Shown: piece after piece, positions 16,675 through 24,713 of the stretch
How the letters are laid out: each line of letters begins with the position of its first letter
How positions within the stretch are numbered: position 1 is the first letter of the stretch
Assembly (NCBI GenBank): GCA_002398365.1
Contig: DGYK01000031.1
Coordinates: 167,348 to 193,297, forward strand
DNA: 25,950 bases
Reading direction: 5' to 3'
From: Flammeovirgaceae bacterium UBA5008
GTDB taxonomy: Bacteria; Bacteroidota; Bacteroidia; Cytophagales; Cyclobacteriaceae
The notes under the pieces: model-generated
Told to the model about the DNA's origin: nothing
The model's database searches: none
Seen by the model: only the letters and a program-made list of their open reading frames with translations
Translations under genes and position numbers: made by a program

Positions 16675-17181
16675 TTACTCGTTGCTTGCTTTGTAGGCGC
16701 GCATCATCTCGCTGTACGTTTGTTTTTTGCTAAAGCCATTCATCGAAATGACGATTCGTTTTGCCTTGGTAGCGGAAGTTTTCGCACTCTCAATCCATTT
16801 GGAATAATAACTCTGGTGCGAGGGTGGCAATGATTTAAAAAATTTCAGTGCCTCCGGGTCTTCCTGTAGGCACGTCATCAAATCGGCTGATAGCGGAAGC
16901 TTGCGCTCATCCAACTCCAGTTGAATCTTTAGTTTGTCACCATGCTTTTTTCCCAATGCCTTGCGATGCGTTGCATTGACAGGCAAGATAAAGTGACCAT
17001 CGCCCATGGGTAGAATAGCCGTCTTTTGAATAGCTACCGAGTCCAACTTTCCCTTGACGCGAAAAGACACTTTGCTATCTTTCAGCTTCTTGGCTTGCGC
17101 AGCGCTAATCTTGATGTATTGCCAGCCGGTTTTTTCTCCTTTTTTATCGAATCGCTGGATGGTGGTGGTGAATTCAATCAT
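16675..17181 (-). CDS. DUF1905 / YdeI-OmpD-associated family protein
   Basis: 168 aa, cytoplasmic. The N-terminal half (about 1-90) is a DUF1905-type small beta barrel (WQYIKISAAQAKKL, VKGKLDSVAIQKTAILPMGDGHFILPVNATHRKALG, KHGDKLKIQLELDE). The C-terminal part (about 105-165) is the YdeI/OmpD-associated region, with FKSLPPSHQSYYSKWIESAK followed by RIVISMNGFSKK. Proteins of this type have been linked to bacteriocin or peptide resistance, but the biochemical role is unknown. Its ATG lies in a short AT-rich spacer divergent from the metallo-beta-lactamase-fold gene. Confidence 0.88.
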   Translation of the reverse strand: MIEFTTTIQRFDKKGEKTGWQYIKISAAQAKKLKDSKVSFRVKGKLDSVAIQKTAILPMGDGHFILPVNATHRKALGKKHGDKLKIQLELDERKLPLSADLMTCLQEDPEALKFFKSLPPSHQSYYSKWIESAKTSATKAKRIVISMNGFSKKQTYSEMMRAYKASNE

Positions 17182-17259
17182 TTTATTTTATACAACGGTC
17201 AAATTAGAAAATCCAACCTAAAAAATAAAACGCGTTTCTTTACGTCTTCATAACTACGA

Positions 17260-18372
17260 ATGAAAATTCTTAAAAAGACACTCATGATTATTCTCTTAGT
17301 GATTCTACTGGCTGCAGCCGGTATTTACCTTTTTATGCAAACAGCCGTTTTTGGCGCACATCCTTCCGGGGATCGGCAAGCACGCATTGAAAAATCGCCT
17401 AACTATAAAAATGGAGCTTTTCAAAATCTCACCCCCACGCCTGTCCAATCTGAAAATTTCTCTGTGTGGAAGGTGATGTGGAAATATTTCAACACACCCA
17501 AATCTTCGGAGCCATCGCAACCGCTTCCTTCGGTTCGTACTGATCTTAAAAACATCCAGTCCGACAAACCGGTGATTGTGTGGTTTGGGCACTCTTCGTA
17601 TTTCATTCATATCAACGGCAAAAAAATTCTGGTCGATCCGGTTTTCAGTGGCAATGCCGCTCCCGTTTCTTTTTTTACGGCCAACTTCCAGGGCTCAAAT
17701 GTGTATAGTGTAAATGATTTTCCGGATTTGGACATGGTGCTAATTACACACGATCATTATGACCATCTTGATTATAAAACAATTTTGGAATTGAAAGACA
17801 AAACAAAATTGTTCTGCACCTCGCTGGGTGTGGGGGCGCACCTCGAGCATTGGGGCATTGCACCGGACAAGATTGTAGAATTCGACTGGTGGGAGAGCAA
17901 AACCATTTTTGAGTCGATGGAGTTGACGGCTACTCCCGCTCGCCACTTTTCGGGACGCAGCTTTGCTCGTTACAAATCGCTGTGGTCTTCATTTGTTTTG
18001 AAAACACCAACACACAATCTCTTTTTAGGGGGCGATTCGGGCTACGAGGCGCACTTTAAATCCATCGGAGAAAAGTACGGTCCGTTTGACATTGCGTTGT
18101 TAGAATGTGGTCAGTACAATGAAGATTGGCCCTACATTCACATGATGCCCGAGCAAACCGTGCAGGCAAGCATTGATTTGAAAGCGGCTGTTTTGATGCC
18201 TGTGCATTGGGCGAAATTTAAACTATCCTTACATCCATGGAAGGAACCCATTGAGCGCGCTACTAAATCTGCTGATTCCAAGGGAGTAACCTACACTACG
18301 CCACTCATCGGTCAGCCTGTGATCGTGGGAGAAAACTATCCGCGTGAAGCGTGGTGGACGAAAGTTGACTAA
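17260..18372 (+). CDS. Membrane-anchored metallo-beta-lactamase-fold hydrolase
   Basis: 370 aa. Residues 6-27 are one hydrophobic helix that anchors the protein with its catalytic part outside the cytoplasm. The metal-binding signature THDHYDHLD gives His164, Asp165, His166, Asp168 and His169. Later ligands appear in PARHFSGR, FLGGDSGY and MPVHWAKF. The opening WFGHSSYFIHINGKKILVDPVFS and this set of motifs match the UlaG/NAPE-PLD-like branch, which includes phosphodiesterases and lactonases. The substrate cannot be read from sequence. It is followed after 50 bp by the MarR gene on the same strand, but the regulator has its own promoter. Confidence 0.9.
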   Translation: MKILKKTLMIILLVILLAAAGIYLFMQTAVFGAHPSGDRQARIEKSPNYKNGAFQNLTPTPVQSENFSVWKVMWKYFNTPKSSEPSQPLPSVRTDLKNIQSDKPVIVWFGHSSYFIHINGKKILVDPVFSGNAAPVSFFTANFQGSNVYSVNDFPDLDMVLITHDHYDHLDYKTILELKDKTKLFCTSLGVGAHLEHWGIAPDKIVEFDWWESKTIFESMELTATPARHFSGRSFARYKSLWSSFVLKTPTHNLFLGGDSGYEAHFKSIGEKYGPFDIALLECGQYNEDWPYIHMMPEQTVQASIDLKAAVLMPVHWAKFKLSLHPWKEPIERATKSADSKGVTYTTPLIGQPVIVGENYPREAWWTKVD

Positions 18373-18381
18373 AGCGCACCG

Positions 18382-18419
18382 GCAAAGGTTGTATCGACAA
18401 TAATAGTCGCTACCTTTGC
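18382..18419. promoter_or_regulatory. Inverted repeat over the marR promoter (candidate MarR operator)
   Basis: GCAAAGGT (18382-18389) and ACCTTTGC (18412-18419) are perfect inverted arms; inner CGAC and GTCG extend the symmetry. The repeat spans both promoter elements, so a bound dimer would block transcription. Autoregulation by the MarR protein encoded immediately downstream is the simplest reading. Confidence 0.5.
18389..18418 (+). promoter_or_regulatory. Promoter of the MarR gene, probably leaderless
   Basis: TTG (18389-18391), 19-bp spacer, TACCTTTG (18411-18418), the same design and spacing as the tRNA-Val promoter. The expected start site falls at or next to the ATG at 18423, so the transcript may have no 5' leader. 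Confidence 0.7.
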
Positions 18420-18422
18420 ACC

Positions 18423-18872
18423 ATGCCGCTCGAAGAAGACATTCAGCAAACCAAATTTCACAACGAATACCACAAAATGGCGATCAACATTATGTACACC
18501 AGCAGCTGGTTGCATAGTGGCAACATTACGCGCCTGAAGCCACACGGCATCACTCCGGAGCAATACAATGTGATGCGTATTCTGCGAGGATCGCATCCGC
18601 AAAAAATGATGTTGTCAGAAATCGCCAAACGCATGATCGACAAGAGCAGTAATTGCACTCGTTTGGTTGAGAAGTTGCGCTTGAAGGGAATGGTGAGCCG
18701 CGAGATATGCGAAGGCAATCGCAGACAAGTAGATATCGGCATCACCGCCAAAGGGCTGGCCGTGTTGAAAAAAATAGACGATGAATCGGAATCGTGGATT
18801 ACCTCACTCAAAAACGTAAACACCACCGAGGCAAGAGAACTCAACCGCCTTTTAGATAAATTACGAGGCTGA
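18423..18872 (+). CDS. MarR-family transcriptional regulator
   Basis: 149-aa winged-helix dimer. The winged helix covers about 38-115: ITPEQYNVMRILRGSHP, then MMLSEIAKRMIDKSSNCTRL as the recognition region, and the wing REICEGNRRQVDIGITAKGL with the typical Asn-Arg-Arg-Gln pattern. Flanking helices form the dimer interface. Such proteins sense small phenolic or oxidant ligands, or use Cys oxidation; Cys residues occur in SSNCTRL and REICEGN. An inverted repeat over its promoter suggests autorepression. The upstream metallo-hydrolase and the DUF1905 gene are plausible further targets, without direct evidence. Confidence 0.93.
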   Translation: MPLEEDIQQTKFHNEYHKMAINIMYTSSWLHSGNITRLKPHGITPEQYNVMRILRGSHPQKMMLSEIAKRMIDKSSNCTRLVEKLRLKGMVSREICEGNRRQVDIGITAKGLAVLKKIDDESESWITSLKNVNTTEARELNRLLDKLRG

Positions 18873-18926
18873 TAGCAAAGAACAATTTCGATTTTTCTTT
18901 TTTCAAATTCTCGTTAGTTTTACTGC

Positions 18927-21185
18927 ATGCAAGATTTTTTGGCGGCAGCCGCGCAGTTTATCAATACTACGGGCAGTCATTTGTTTTTAACCGGAAAAGC
19001 AGGAACAGGCAAAACGACATTCTTAAAAAATCTTCCCCAGCTTACACATAAGAATTACATCGTAGTAGCACCTACCGGCATCGCAGCATTAAATGCAGGC
19101 GGAGTGACCATTCATTCGCAATTTTTGTTGCCGCCCTTCACGTTTCTGCCCGACCGAAATTTGAGTGATAACTTCGCTGAAGGCGGTCGGTTCATCAACC
19201 AGAATACACTTGCGCACAAGCATCCGCTCAACAGCGCCCGCAAACAAGTGCTTCGCTCCATCGACTTACTGGTGATTGATGAAGTCAGCATGTTGCGTGC
19301 CGATTTGCTTGATGCCATCGACTACCGTATGCGTGCGGCCCGTGGAAATTACCGCGAAAGTTTTGGCGGTGTGCAGGTGCTCTTCATTGGCGACTTGTAC
19401 CAATTGCCACCGGTTGTAAAAAACGAAGAGTGGGAAACCCTGCGCAACTATTACAACACAACTTGGTTTTACGAAGCAGTGGCCCTGCGCGGTCAGCCGC
19501 TGGTGTATATCGAATTAGAAAAAATATTCCGTCAGCACGATACTGGGTTTATCAATATCTTAAACAATCTGCGCAACAACATTGCCACTCCGGAAGATAT
19601 TGAAGCACTCAATGGCCATTACCGATCGGCAGAAGAAATACGTGCGATGAAAGAGGTGATCACCCTTACTACGCATAACTATAAAGCCGATGAACTGAAT
19701 CGGCAAGAGTTGAAGGCGTTGCCTGGCGAGTCGCATTTTTTTGACGCGCATTTGGATGGCGAATTTCCCGAGAGCATGTATCCGGTAGCGGCCAGCATAG
19801 AATTGAAAGTAGGTGCACAGATTATGTTTGTGCGCAACGATAACGAAGGCAAAGCCTACTTCAACGGCAAGCTGGCAACGGTCCAAGAAATTAAAGACGA
19901 AAGCGTATGGGTAACGATGGCCGATACCAACATTCGCTATCAACTCAGGCGCATTCGCTGGGAGAACAAGCGCTATGCCGTCAAAGAAGGCAGCGATCTC
20001 GAAGATGAAGTGATTGGTTCTTTCGAGCAGTTCCCCATCAAACTCGCATGGGCCATTACGGTTCATAAAAGCCAGGGATTAACATTTGATCGCGCGATTA
20101 TCGATGTGGGTCAAGCTTTCGCAGATGGCCAGGTCTACGTGGCACTTTCGCGGTTGCGTACACTGGAGGGATTGATTTTGCGCACACCAATTCATTCAGC
20201 TGCGATTAGCACCGATCAGCAAATTGTAGCCTTTGCGCGTGAGCATCATAAGCCAAAGGAATTGCCAGAGATGATGAAAAGGCGACAACAAGAGTTCGTT
20301 CATTATTTGCTGGAACAAACTTTCAATTTCACGGCAGCCATTAAGGACATTCAATACCTGCAAAAGAACGAATCAACCGACACGTTTTCGGAAGAGAGCA
20401 TGAAACCGGTATTGCAGCAATTAGTCGAGTCGCTGGAAGCAGAGCAAACCAACACCGAGCGTTTTCGAAGACAGTTGATTGATTTATTACTTGCTCAAAA
20501 TTATTCCTTTCTGCGTGAGCGGCTCACCAAAGGCAGTGAATACTACAAGGTATTCATGACGGGCATTTTGAAAAAGCTCCTTCATCATATTGAAGTCACC
20601 CGTCAGCAAAAGCGCACCAAAACCTATTTGAATCAATTGTTGGAGATTGATCAGATGCTCAGCAAGAAATTGGCCGAAATAGAAAAAGCGATTTATCTCA
20701 CCGATGCCATTTTGAGTGGCGAAGAAAAAATTGATTTATCATTACTGAATAAACAGCGTGCGCTGGAGCGCGCCAAGCTCTTAACTGAAATTCGGGAAGA
20801 GTTGCCTAGTGTTAGCACGAAATCAAAATCAACCAGATCCAAGCGGGAAAAGAAAAAGAAAGGAGATACGACTTCCACCTTTGACGTTACGCTCGATCTG
20901 TTTCAAAAAGGTTTTACGATTGAGCAAATTGCCGAGCAACGTGGTTTGGTGGTGGGCACCATCGAAGGGCATTTGGCTAAAGCGGTGGAGCTCGGTCGTA
21001 TTCCCATCTTTTCGTTTATGACAGAGGCTGCTGTGATGGAAATTGTGAATGCGCGCAGAGAGTTGACGGGCGAAGTGACATCGAAAGCAGTGTATGATCA
21101 TTTAAAGGGCAAGTACAACTATGGTCAGTTGCGAGCCGTGTGGGCGTATACAAAAAGTCAAGAAGCGGAACCCAGTAACGAATAA
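18927..21185 (+). CDS. PIF1/RecD-like helicase with C-terminal helix-turn-helix domain
   Basis: 752-aa superfamily 1 DNA helicase. Walker A is GKAGTGKTT (Gly23-Thr31), Walker B VIDEVSML (Asp118-Glu119), motif III GDLYQLPPV, and the UvrD/RecD C-terminal motifs are AWAITVHKSQGLTFDRAIID and YVALSRLRTLEGL. This pattern is that of PIF1-like 5'-3' helicases. The region after about 450 is helical and charged, with a Lys/Arg-rich linker (SKSTRSKREKKKKG), then a helicase-associated helix-turn-helix domain at about 650-745 (FQKGFTIEQIAEQRGLVVGTIEGHLAKAV). The fusion is familiar in Bacteroidota. A role in replication-fork or G-quadruplex processing is inferred from the family. Single gene with its own start 55 bp after marR. 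Confidence 0.93.
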   Translation: MQDFLAAAAQFINTTGSHLFLTGKAGTGKTTFLKNLPQLTHKNYIVVAPTGIAALNAGGVTIHSQFLLPPFTFLPDRNLSDNFAEGGRFINQNTLAHKHPLNSARKQVLRSIDLLVIDEVSMLRADLLDAIDYRMRAARGNYRESFGGVQVLFIGDLYQLPPVVKNEEWETLRNYYNTTWFYEAVALRGQPLVYIELEKIFRQHDTGFINILNNLRNNIATPEDIEALNGHYRSAEEIRAMKEVITLTTHNYKADELNRQELKALPGESHFFDAHLDGEFPESMYPVAASIELKVGAQIMFVRNDNEGKAYFNGKLATVQEIKDESVWVTMADTNIRYQLRRIRWENKRYAVKEGSDLEDEVIGSFEQFPIKLAWAITVHKSQGLTFDRAIIDVGQAFADGQVYVALSRLRTLEGLILRTPIHSAAISTDQQIVAFAREHHKPKELPEMMKRRQQEFVHYLLEQTFNFTAAIKDIQYLQKNESTDTFSEESMKPVLQQLVESLEAEQTNTERFRRQLIDLLLAQNYSFLRERLTKGSEYYKVFMTGILKKLLHHIEVTRQQKRTKTYLNQLLEIDQMLSKKLAEIEKAIYLTDAILSGEEKIDLSLLNKQRALERAKLLTEIREELPSVSTKSKSTRSKREKKKKGDTTSTFDVTLDLFQKGFTIEQIAEQRGLVVGTIEGHLAKAVELGRIPIFSFMTEAAVMEIVNARRELTGEVTSKAVYDHLKGKYNYGQLRAVWAYTKSQEAEPSNE

Positions 21186-21258
21186 TCATCACAATAAAGC
21201 CTCAAACGAGCATTCGATCGTTCATCCTTGCTTTCTGCTAAACTTCATATTCTCTTAG

Positions 21259-21286
21259 GGTACGGGTAAAATTAATCGTACCTTTG
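21259..21286 (+). promoter_or_regulatory. Candidate rpoD promoter within an inverted repeat
   Basis: TACCTTTG at 21279-21286 is an exact -7 element; the upstream position holds TTA rather than TTG. GGTACG (21259-21264) and CGTACC (21277-21282) form a perfect 6-bp inverted repeat 12 bp apart overlapping the -7 box. The leader would be about 115 nt and contains AGTTCA/TGAACT complementary segments. Confidence 0.5.
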
Positions 21287-21407
21287 AAGTTCAATTCCTC
21301 AAATCCTGCTGTCGGCATCTTCTTCGTAAGCTGATTCCTGCTCCTTGGTTTTTTCAATTGAAGTTCACAAAGCCACTTTTTGAACTGCACGGGCCAATAA
21401 CGCAACT

Positions 21408-22268
21408 ATGAGACAGCTAAAAATTGTAAAACAAATCACGAACCGCGAAAATCAATCGCTGGATAAATACCTTCAGGAAATCGGAAAGGTCGATTTGATC
21501 ACTTCAGAAATGGAAGTGGAATTAGCCAAACGCATTCGCGAAGGCGATCAAATGGCACTCGAAAAATTGACGAAAGCCAATTTGCGCTTTGTGGTTTCCG
21601 TAGCGAAACAATATCAGAACAACGGACTAAGCCTCGGAGATTTGATCAACGAAGGTAATGTGGGCCTGATTAAAGCAGCCAGTCGCTTTGATGAGAAGCG
21701 TGGATTCAAATTCATTTCTTATGCCGTGTGGTGGATTCGTCAATCCATTTTACAAGCGTTGGCCGAGCAATCGCGTGTGGTGCGCCTGCCGCTGAATCGC
21801 GTAGGCTCGCTGCATAAGGTGGCTAAAACCTTCTCAGAGCTCGAGCAGAAATTTCAACGCGAGCCTTCACCAGAAGAGTTGGCGGAAGTTATGAAAGTAA
21901 CTACCGAAGAGGTAGAAAACACGATGCGTCTGGGAGGCCGTCATATTTCGGTAGATGCACCTTTCGTGCAAGGCGAAGAAAACAACTTGTTGGATGTGCT
22001 CACCAGCCAAACCGATCAAACTCCGGATGGTGATTTGATGCGCGATTCGTTGTGCAGCGAAGTAGCCCGCGTGTTGGCGACATTGCCTGCCCGTGAGTCG
22101 GAGGTGATTTCTTACTTCTTTGAATTGAACGGAACGCGTTCTATGACACTTGAAGAAATCGGATTGAAGTTTAGCCTTACCCGTGAGCGCGTGCGTCAGA
22201 TCAAAGAAAAAGCCACCAGACGATTGCGCGATACTGCCCGCAGCAAGGCACTCAAAACCTATCTCTGA
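21408..22268 (+). CDS. rpoD: RNA polymerase primary sigma factor RpoD (Bacteroidota type)
   Basis: 286-aa sigma-70 factor that directs RNA polymerase to housekeeping promoters. It lacks region 1.1, as is usual in Bacteroidota. Region 1.2 is SLDKYLQEIGKVDLIT. Region 2 has RFVVSVAKQYQNNGLSLGDLINEGN and the 2.3/2.4 promoter-melting segment GFKFISYAVWWIRQSI. Region 3 covers about 125-200. Region 4.2 is MTLEEIGLKFSLTRERVRQIKEKATRRLR. The three TACCTTTG boxes in this window (tRNA-Val, marR and its own upstream region) fit the known preference of this sigma type. The ATG at 21408 is followed by the conserved MRQLKIVKQITNRE. Two small genes follow and may be co-transcribed. Confidence 0.97.
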   Translation: MRQLKIVKQITNRENQSLDKYLQEIGKVDLITSEMEVELAKRIREGDQMALEKLTKANLRFVVSVAKQYQNNGLSLGDLINEGNVGLIKAASRFDEKRGFKFISYAVWWIRQSILQALAEQSRVVRLPLNRVGSLHKVAKTFSELEQKFQREPSPEELAEVMKVTTEEVENTMRLGGRHISVDAPFVQGEENNLLDVLTSQTDQTPDGDLMRDSLCSEVARVLATLPARESEVISYFFELNGTRSMTLEEIGLKFSLTRERVRQIKEKATRRLRDTARSKALKTYL

Positions 22269-22299
22269 GAAAAACTACTATTTATAAACAGCTAATTGC

Positions 22300-22668
22300 A
22301 TGAATTATTCTTCATTCGACTCTACGGCCAACAAGCCCTACATTCCCCTATGGATTAAATATCGCCCAGCCATTTTGCAAATGATGGTGGCTTCTTCGGA
22401 GGCACCGCAGCAATACAAAATGTATCCGCATGAATTCAAATCGCTCAACCCGAAGGAGAAAGGCGTTTATTCATTTACCTTGGAAGTAACCAAAGGCAAA
22501 GCGAAGAATAATATCAAGGCTTCCATGGTGGCGATCGATTTATTGCATTTACTGCAAACCAGCCGTAAGGCTACCGAGTTGATGGGCGAAGATGAATTTA
22601 AGTTTGTGCTGGATAAGCAATTTATTCTGCATGTAACGCGACTAGAAAAAACCGAAGAACCCGCCTAA
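22300..22668 (+). CDS. Conserved-looking small protein of unknown function
   Basis: 122 aa, soluble, no signal peptide or membrane segment. It begins 31 bp after the rpoD stop on the same strand, with no terminator between, so it is probably co-transcribed. The sequence has an aromatic, basic N-terminal half (YIPLWIKYRPAILQMM) and an amphipathic C-terminal half (DLLHLLQTSRKATELMG, KFVLDKQFILHVTRLE). I recognise no family. The next gene begins one base after its stop, so the pair is translationally linked. Confidence 0.7.
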   Translation: MNYSSFDSTANKPYIPLWIKYRPAILQMMVASSEAPQQYKMYPHEFKSLNPKEKGVYSFTLEVTKGKAKNNIKASMVAIDLLHLLQTSRKATELMGEDEFKFVLDKQFILHVTRLEKTEEPA

Positions 22669-22669
22669 C

Positions 22670-22855
22670 GTGAGCATCGTACGAAGCTGGCGCGAACAAA
22701 AGATCCTTCTGAAAAGATTGTTTCCCACTCTTTCGGATGAGGATTTTTTGTTTGAAAATGAAAACCGCGAGAGTATGCTGCAACGCCTGCAGGTAAAATT
22801 GAATAAGTCGCGCGAAGAGCTGGATTTGATATTTATCAAATTACAGGCTCTTTAG
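22670..22855 (+). CDS. Small CsbD-like protein
   Basis: 61 aa starting at a GTG one base after the preceding stop codon. The pattern WREQKILLKRLFPTLSDEDFLF, here in shortened form, then MLQRLQVKLNKSREELDLIF, follows the CsbD layout: Trp near the N-terminus, an acidic Thr/Ser-Asp-Asp turn, a helix with Leu-Gln, then Lys-Thr/Ser-Arg-Glu-Glu. CsbD proteins are small general-stress proteins of unknown action. No ATG fits the reading frame better. Its end lies 10 bp before the convergent ankyrin gene stop. Similarity is by eye only, so the family name is tentative. Confidence 0.6.
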   Translation: MSIVRSWREQKILLKRLFPTLSDEDFLFENENRESMLQRLQVKLNKSREELDLIFIKLQAL

Positions 22856-22865
22856 AAGCGCCAAA

Positions 22866-23393
22866 CTATTTTTTCCAAAAATCAACAATCGTGTCTTTAG
22901 CACCCAATCCCGTGAGGTATTCGGTAACCGCTTTGGCTTCATCGCCCCCTTTTATGGCATGATGTAACAGGGTGAATCCATGCGGTCCTTTCGCATGCAG
23001 TAAGCCCGGTTGAAAGACAAGTATATTTTTTACAGTCTCGAGATGGCCAAGCATGCAGGCAAGGAATACATTATAGCGAGCGCCTTTACTAAGCAGATAG
23101 TTGGCTATTTCTTTGTTACCCACATGCCCTGCTGCTTCAATTCCTGATTCAAAATCACCACCACCCCAGTCGTGTGAAGCATGGAGCAGCAAGTGTTCAT
23201 TCTCCAGCAACTCTTTCACACGATCCAATTTCCCATGGCAAACCGACACAAATTCTTTCACCAATTCACTCTTTAAAGGACCTGGCTTTTCTTGTGGTTG
23301 ACTTTGTACAGTAGAGGAAAGAACCAATCCACCGAAAGTAAGGAGTGATTTTTGAATAAACTGCTGACGTGAAAGACTGTTCTTTTGATTCAT
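22866..23393 (-). CDS. Exported ankyrin-repeat protein
   Basis: 175 aa. The N-terminus (SRQQFIQKSLLTFGGLVLSS) is a signal sequence of the Tat-associated layout common in Bacteroidota, but with Arg-Gln instead of twin arginine, so export by Sec or a relaxed Tat route is possible. The mature part holds about four ankyrin units: HGKLDRVKELLENEHLLLHA, AAGHVGNKEIANYLLSKGA, CMLGHLETVKNILVFQP and GFTLLHHAIKGGDEAKAV. Ankyrin repeats bind other proteins; the partner is unknown. It follows the carbonic-anhydrase-like gene on the same strand, separated by a 72-bp spacer, so co-expression is possible. Confidence 0.85.
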   Translation of the reverse strand: MNQKNSLSRQQFIQKSLLTFGGLVLSSTVQSQPQEKPGPLKSELVKEFVSVCHGKLDRVKELLENEHLLLHASHDWGGGDFESGIEAAGHVGNKEIANYLLSKGARYNVFLACMLGHLETVKNILVFQPGLLHAKGPHGFTLLHHAIKGGDEAKAVTEYLTGLGAKDTIVDFWKK

Positions 23394-23465
23394 ATTGGGA
23401 TTGGTTTTCTGTGGAAGTACGAATAATTCGTTTGGGGATCAGACAGGCAATCAGGTGATGTAATG

Positions 23466-24608
23466 CTACTTCTCCAATTCGGTTTGGTGAATCGGTATCA
23501 GATTCACCTGAAACTTTTGTACAATCAAATTCATGATGGGATCATTCTTAATCTTTTGCAGTATTCGACCAGTTTGGTTCGCATCATAGCCCATCACCAA
23601 CTGATCGGTTAACTTCAAATGTTTTACACTGTAGAAAAATCCGGCAATCACATACGGACCAAAAGGCGTGTGAGGAATGTCAAATGAACTACCCGACATA
23701 TTGAAGAGCGTATTAGGCAGATAGTCGCCATCGGTATCAATTCCCTGCTTTGAGAGATAATAATTGGCGGCCATCCATCGCGAAGACTGCCGAGGGTCGC
23801 TCATGCAAAGCAATCCGGCTAGTGGCTTTTGCTTTTGCGATTGGTGAATGAGAATTTCTGCTTTGGTACGCTCGTTTTCTGAATGATCGCGAATATACTT
23901 CTGTACAGTATCCCAAAAGGGCACCTCCGGAATTCCATCGTCCACCCGAATGAGAGAGTGGATGGCATAGTCCATAATGCCGCTTGTAATTTGTATTTGC
24001 AGCACTTTCAGTTCCGCGTCAATAGCAATAGCCTTTTCCAATAAAGTGCGCTGGTGGCGAGGATGCGTGCGCAGCAGGTCGATGCTGAATACCCAATCAC
24101 CAGCCAAGTAGCCGTCATAGGCATAGTGTTCTTTCAGCAGCAATTTTATTTTCGTGTCGTTGTCGATTTTTACTTTTTGTCCTGCCAAAGGCAACTCCAG
24201 ACCTTCTTCAATGATGAGCTTCTCGATTTCAATACCGACTGTGGAAGCATGTAGCATACCGCAATTGAGCGGAGACCCTTCCACCAGGTGTAAATCGTGT
24301 ACATGGCTGATGTATGCATCATTGGAATCTTCCGTAAGGTGGCCATGCGTTTGAATGTGTACATAGTATTTCATAGGCACCAGGGCATCGTTGCTGTGGC
24401 GCTGTGCTTGCTCAAAGGTTCGCTTGATATCCATCACCACATCGGGCGTTACAAATGACCCCGCTGTGCGGATCACATGAAATTCGATGGAAATCCCCAA
24501 TGAAAGAAACGTTTTGCTGGTTTCTTCAATGGCATCAATTTGTATCTGACTCAAGTCGCGTGCATCGGCACACCCAATCAAAATATGAATTTGTCGCTCT
24601 TTCAGCAT
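23466..24608 (-). CDS. Tandem beta-carbonic-anhydrase-like protein of unknown function
   Basis: 380 aa, soluble, no signal peptide. The N-terminal half follows the beta-carbonic-anhydrase order: CADAR (Cys13, Asp15, Arg17) for the CxDxR zinc motif, HVIRTAGS (Arg47-Gly50) for the VVRNAGN motif, and YYVHIQTHGH (His88, His90) where the family has a beta strand ending in GHTDCG. The second cysteine ligand is absent from its usual place. The C-terminal half repeats the order in a degenerate form: CMSDPR (268-273), FNMSGSS (about 302-308) and LVMGYDANQ (about 338-345), in which the metal ligands are gone. So it appears to be a duplicated fold with one possibly metal-binding and one inert half. Function unknown; assignment rests on motif order read by eye. 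Confidence 0.6.
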   Translation of the reverse strand: MLKERQIHILIGCADARDLSQIQIDAIEETSKTFLSLGISIEFHVIRTAGSFVTPDVVMDIKRTFEQAQRHSNDALVPMKYYVHIQTHGHLTEDSNDAYISHVHDLHLVEGSPLNCGMLHASTVGIEIEKLIIEEGLELPLAGQKVKIDNDTKIKLLLKEHYAYDGYLAGDWVFSIDLLRTHPRHQRTLLEKAIAIDAELKVLQIQITSGIMDYAIHSLIRVDDGIPEVPFWDTVQKYIRDHSENERTKAEILIHQSQKQKPLAGLLCMSDPRQSSRWMAANYYLSKQGIDTDGDYLPNTLFNMSGSSFDIPHTPFGPYVIAGFFYSVKHLKLTDQLVMGYDANQTGRILQKIKNDPIMNLIVQKFQVNLIPIHQTELEK

Positions 24609-24713
24609 GTTGTAATTTTTGTTCCAAAATACAGGTTTCCCCTATGAAAATGCATCGATTGACTGATAATTATATAGGTGGCAAAACCGTTTCGCATCAT
24701 TATTCTCATAGGT

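Noticed and set aside
23419..23431. 13-nt palindrome ACGAAT-A-ATTCGT upstream of the ankyrin gene
   Set aside because: Short, AT-rich and not placed on any recognisable promoter element; chance occurrence is likely.
23466..24608. Calling the 380-aa protein an active carbonic anhydrase
   Set aside because: The normal third zinc ligand (Cys in GHxxCG) is missing in the N-half and the metal motifs are lost in the C-half, so activity cannot be claimed.
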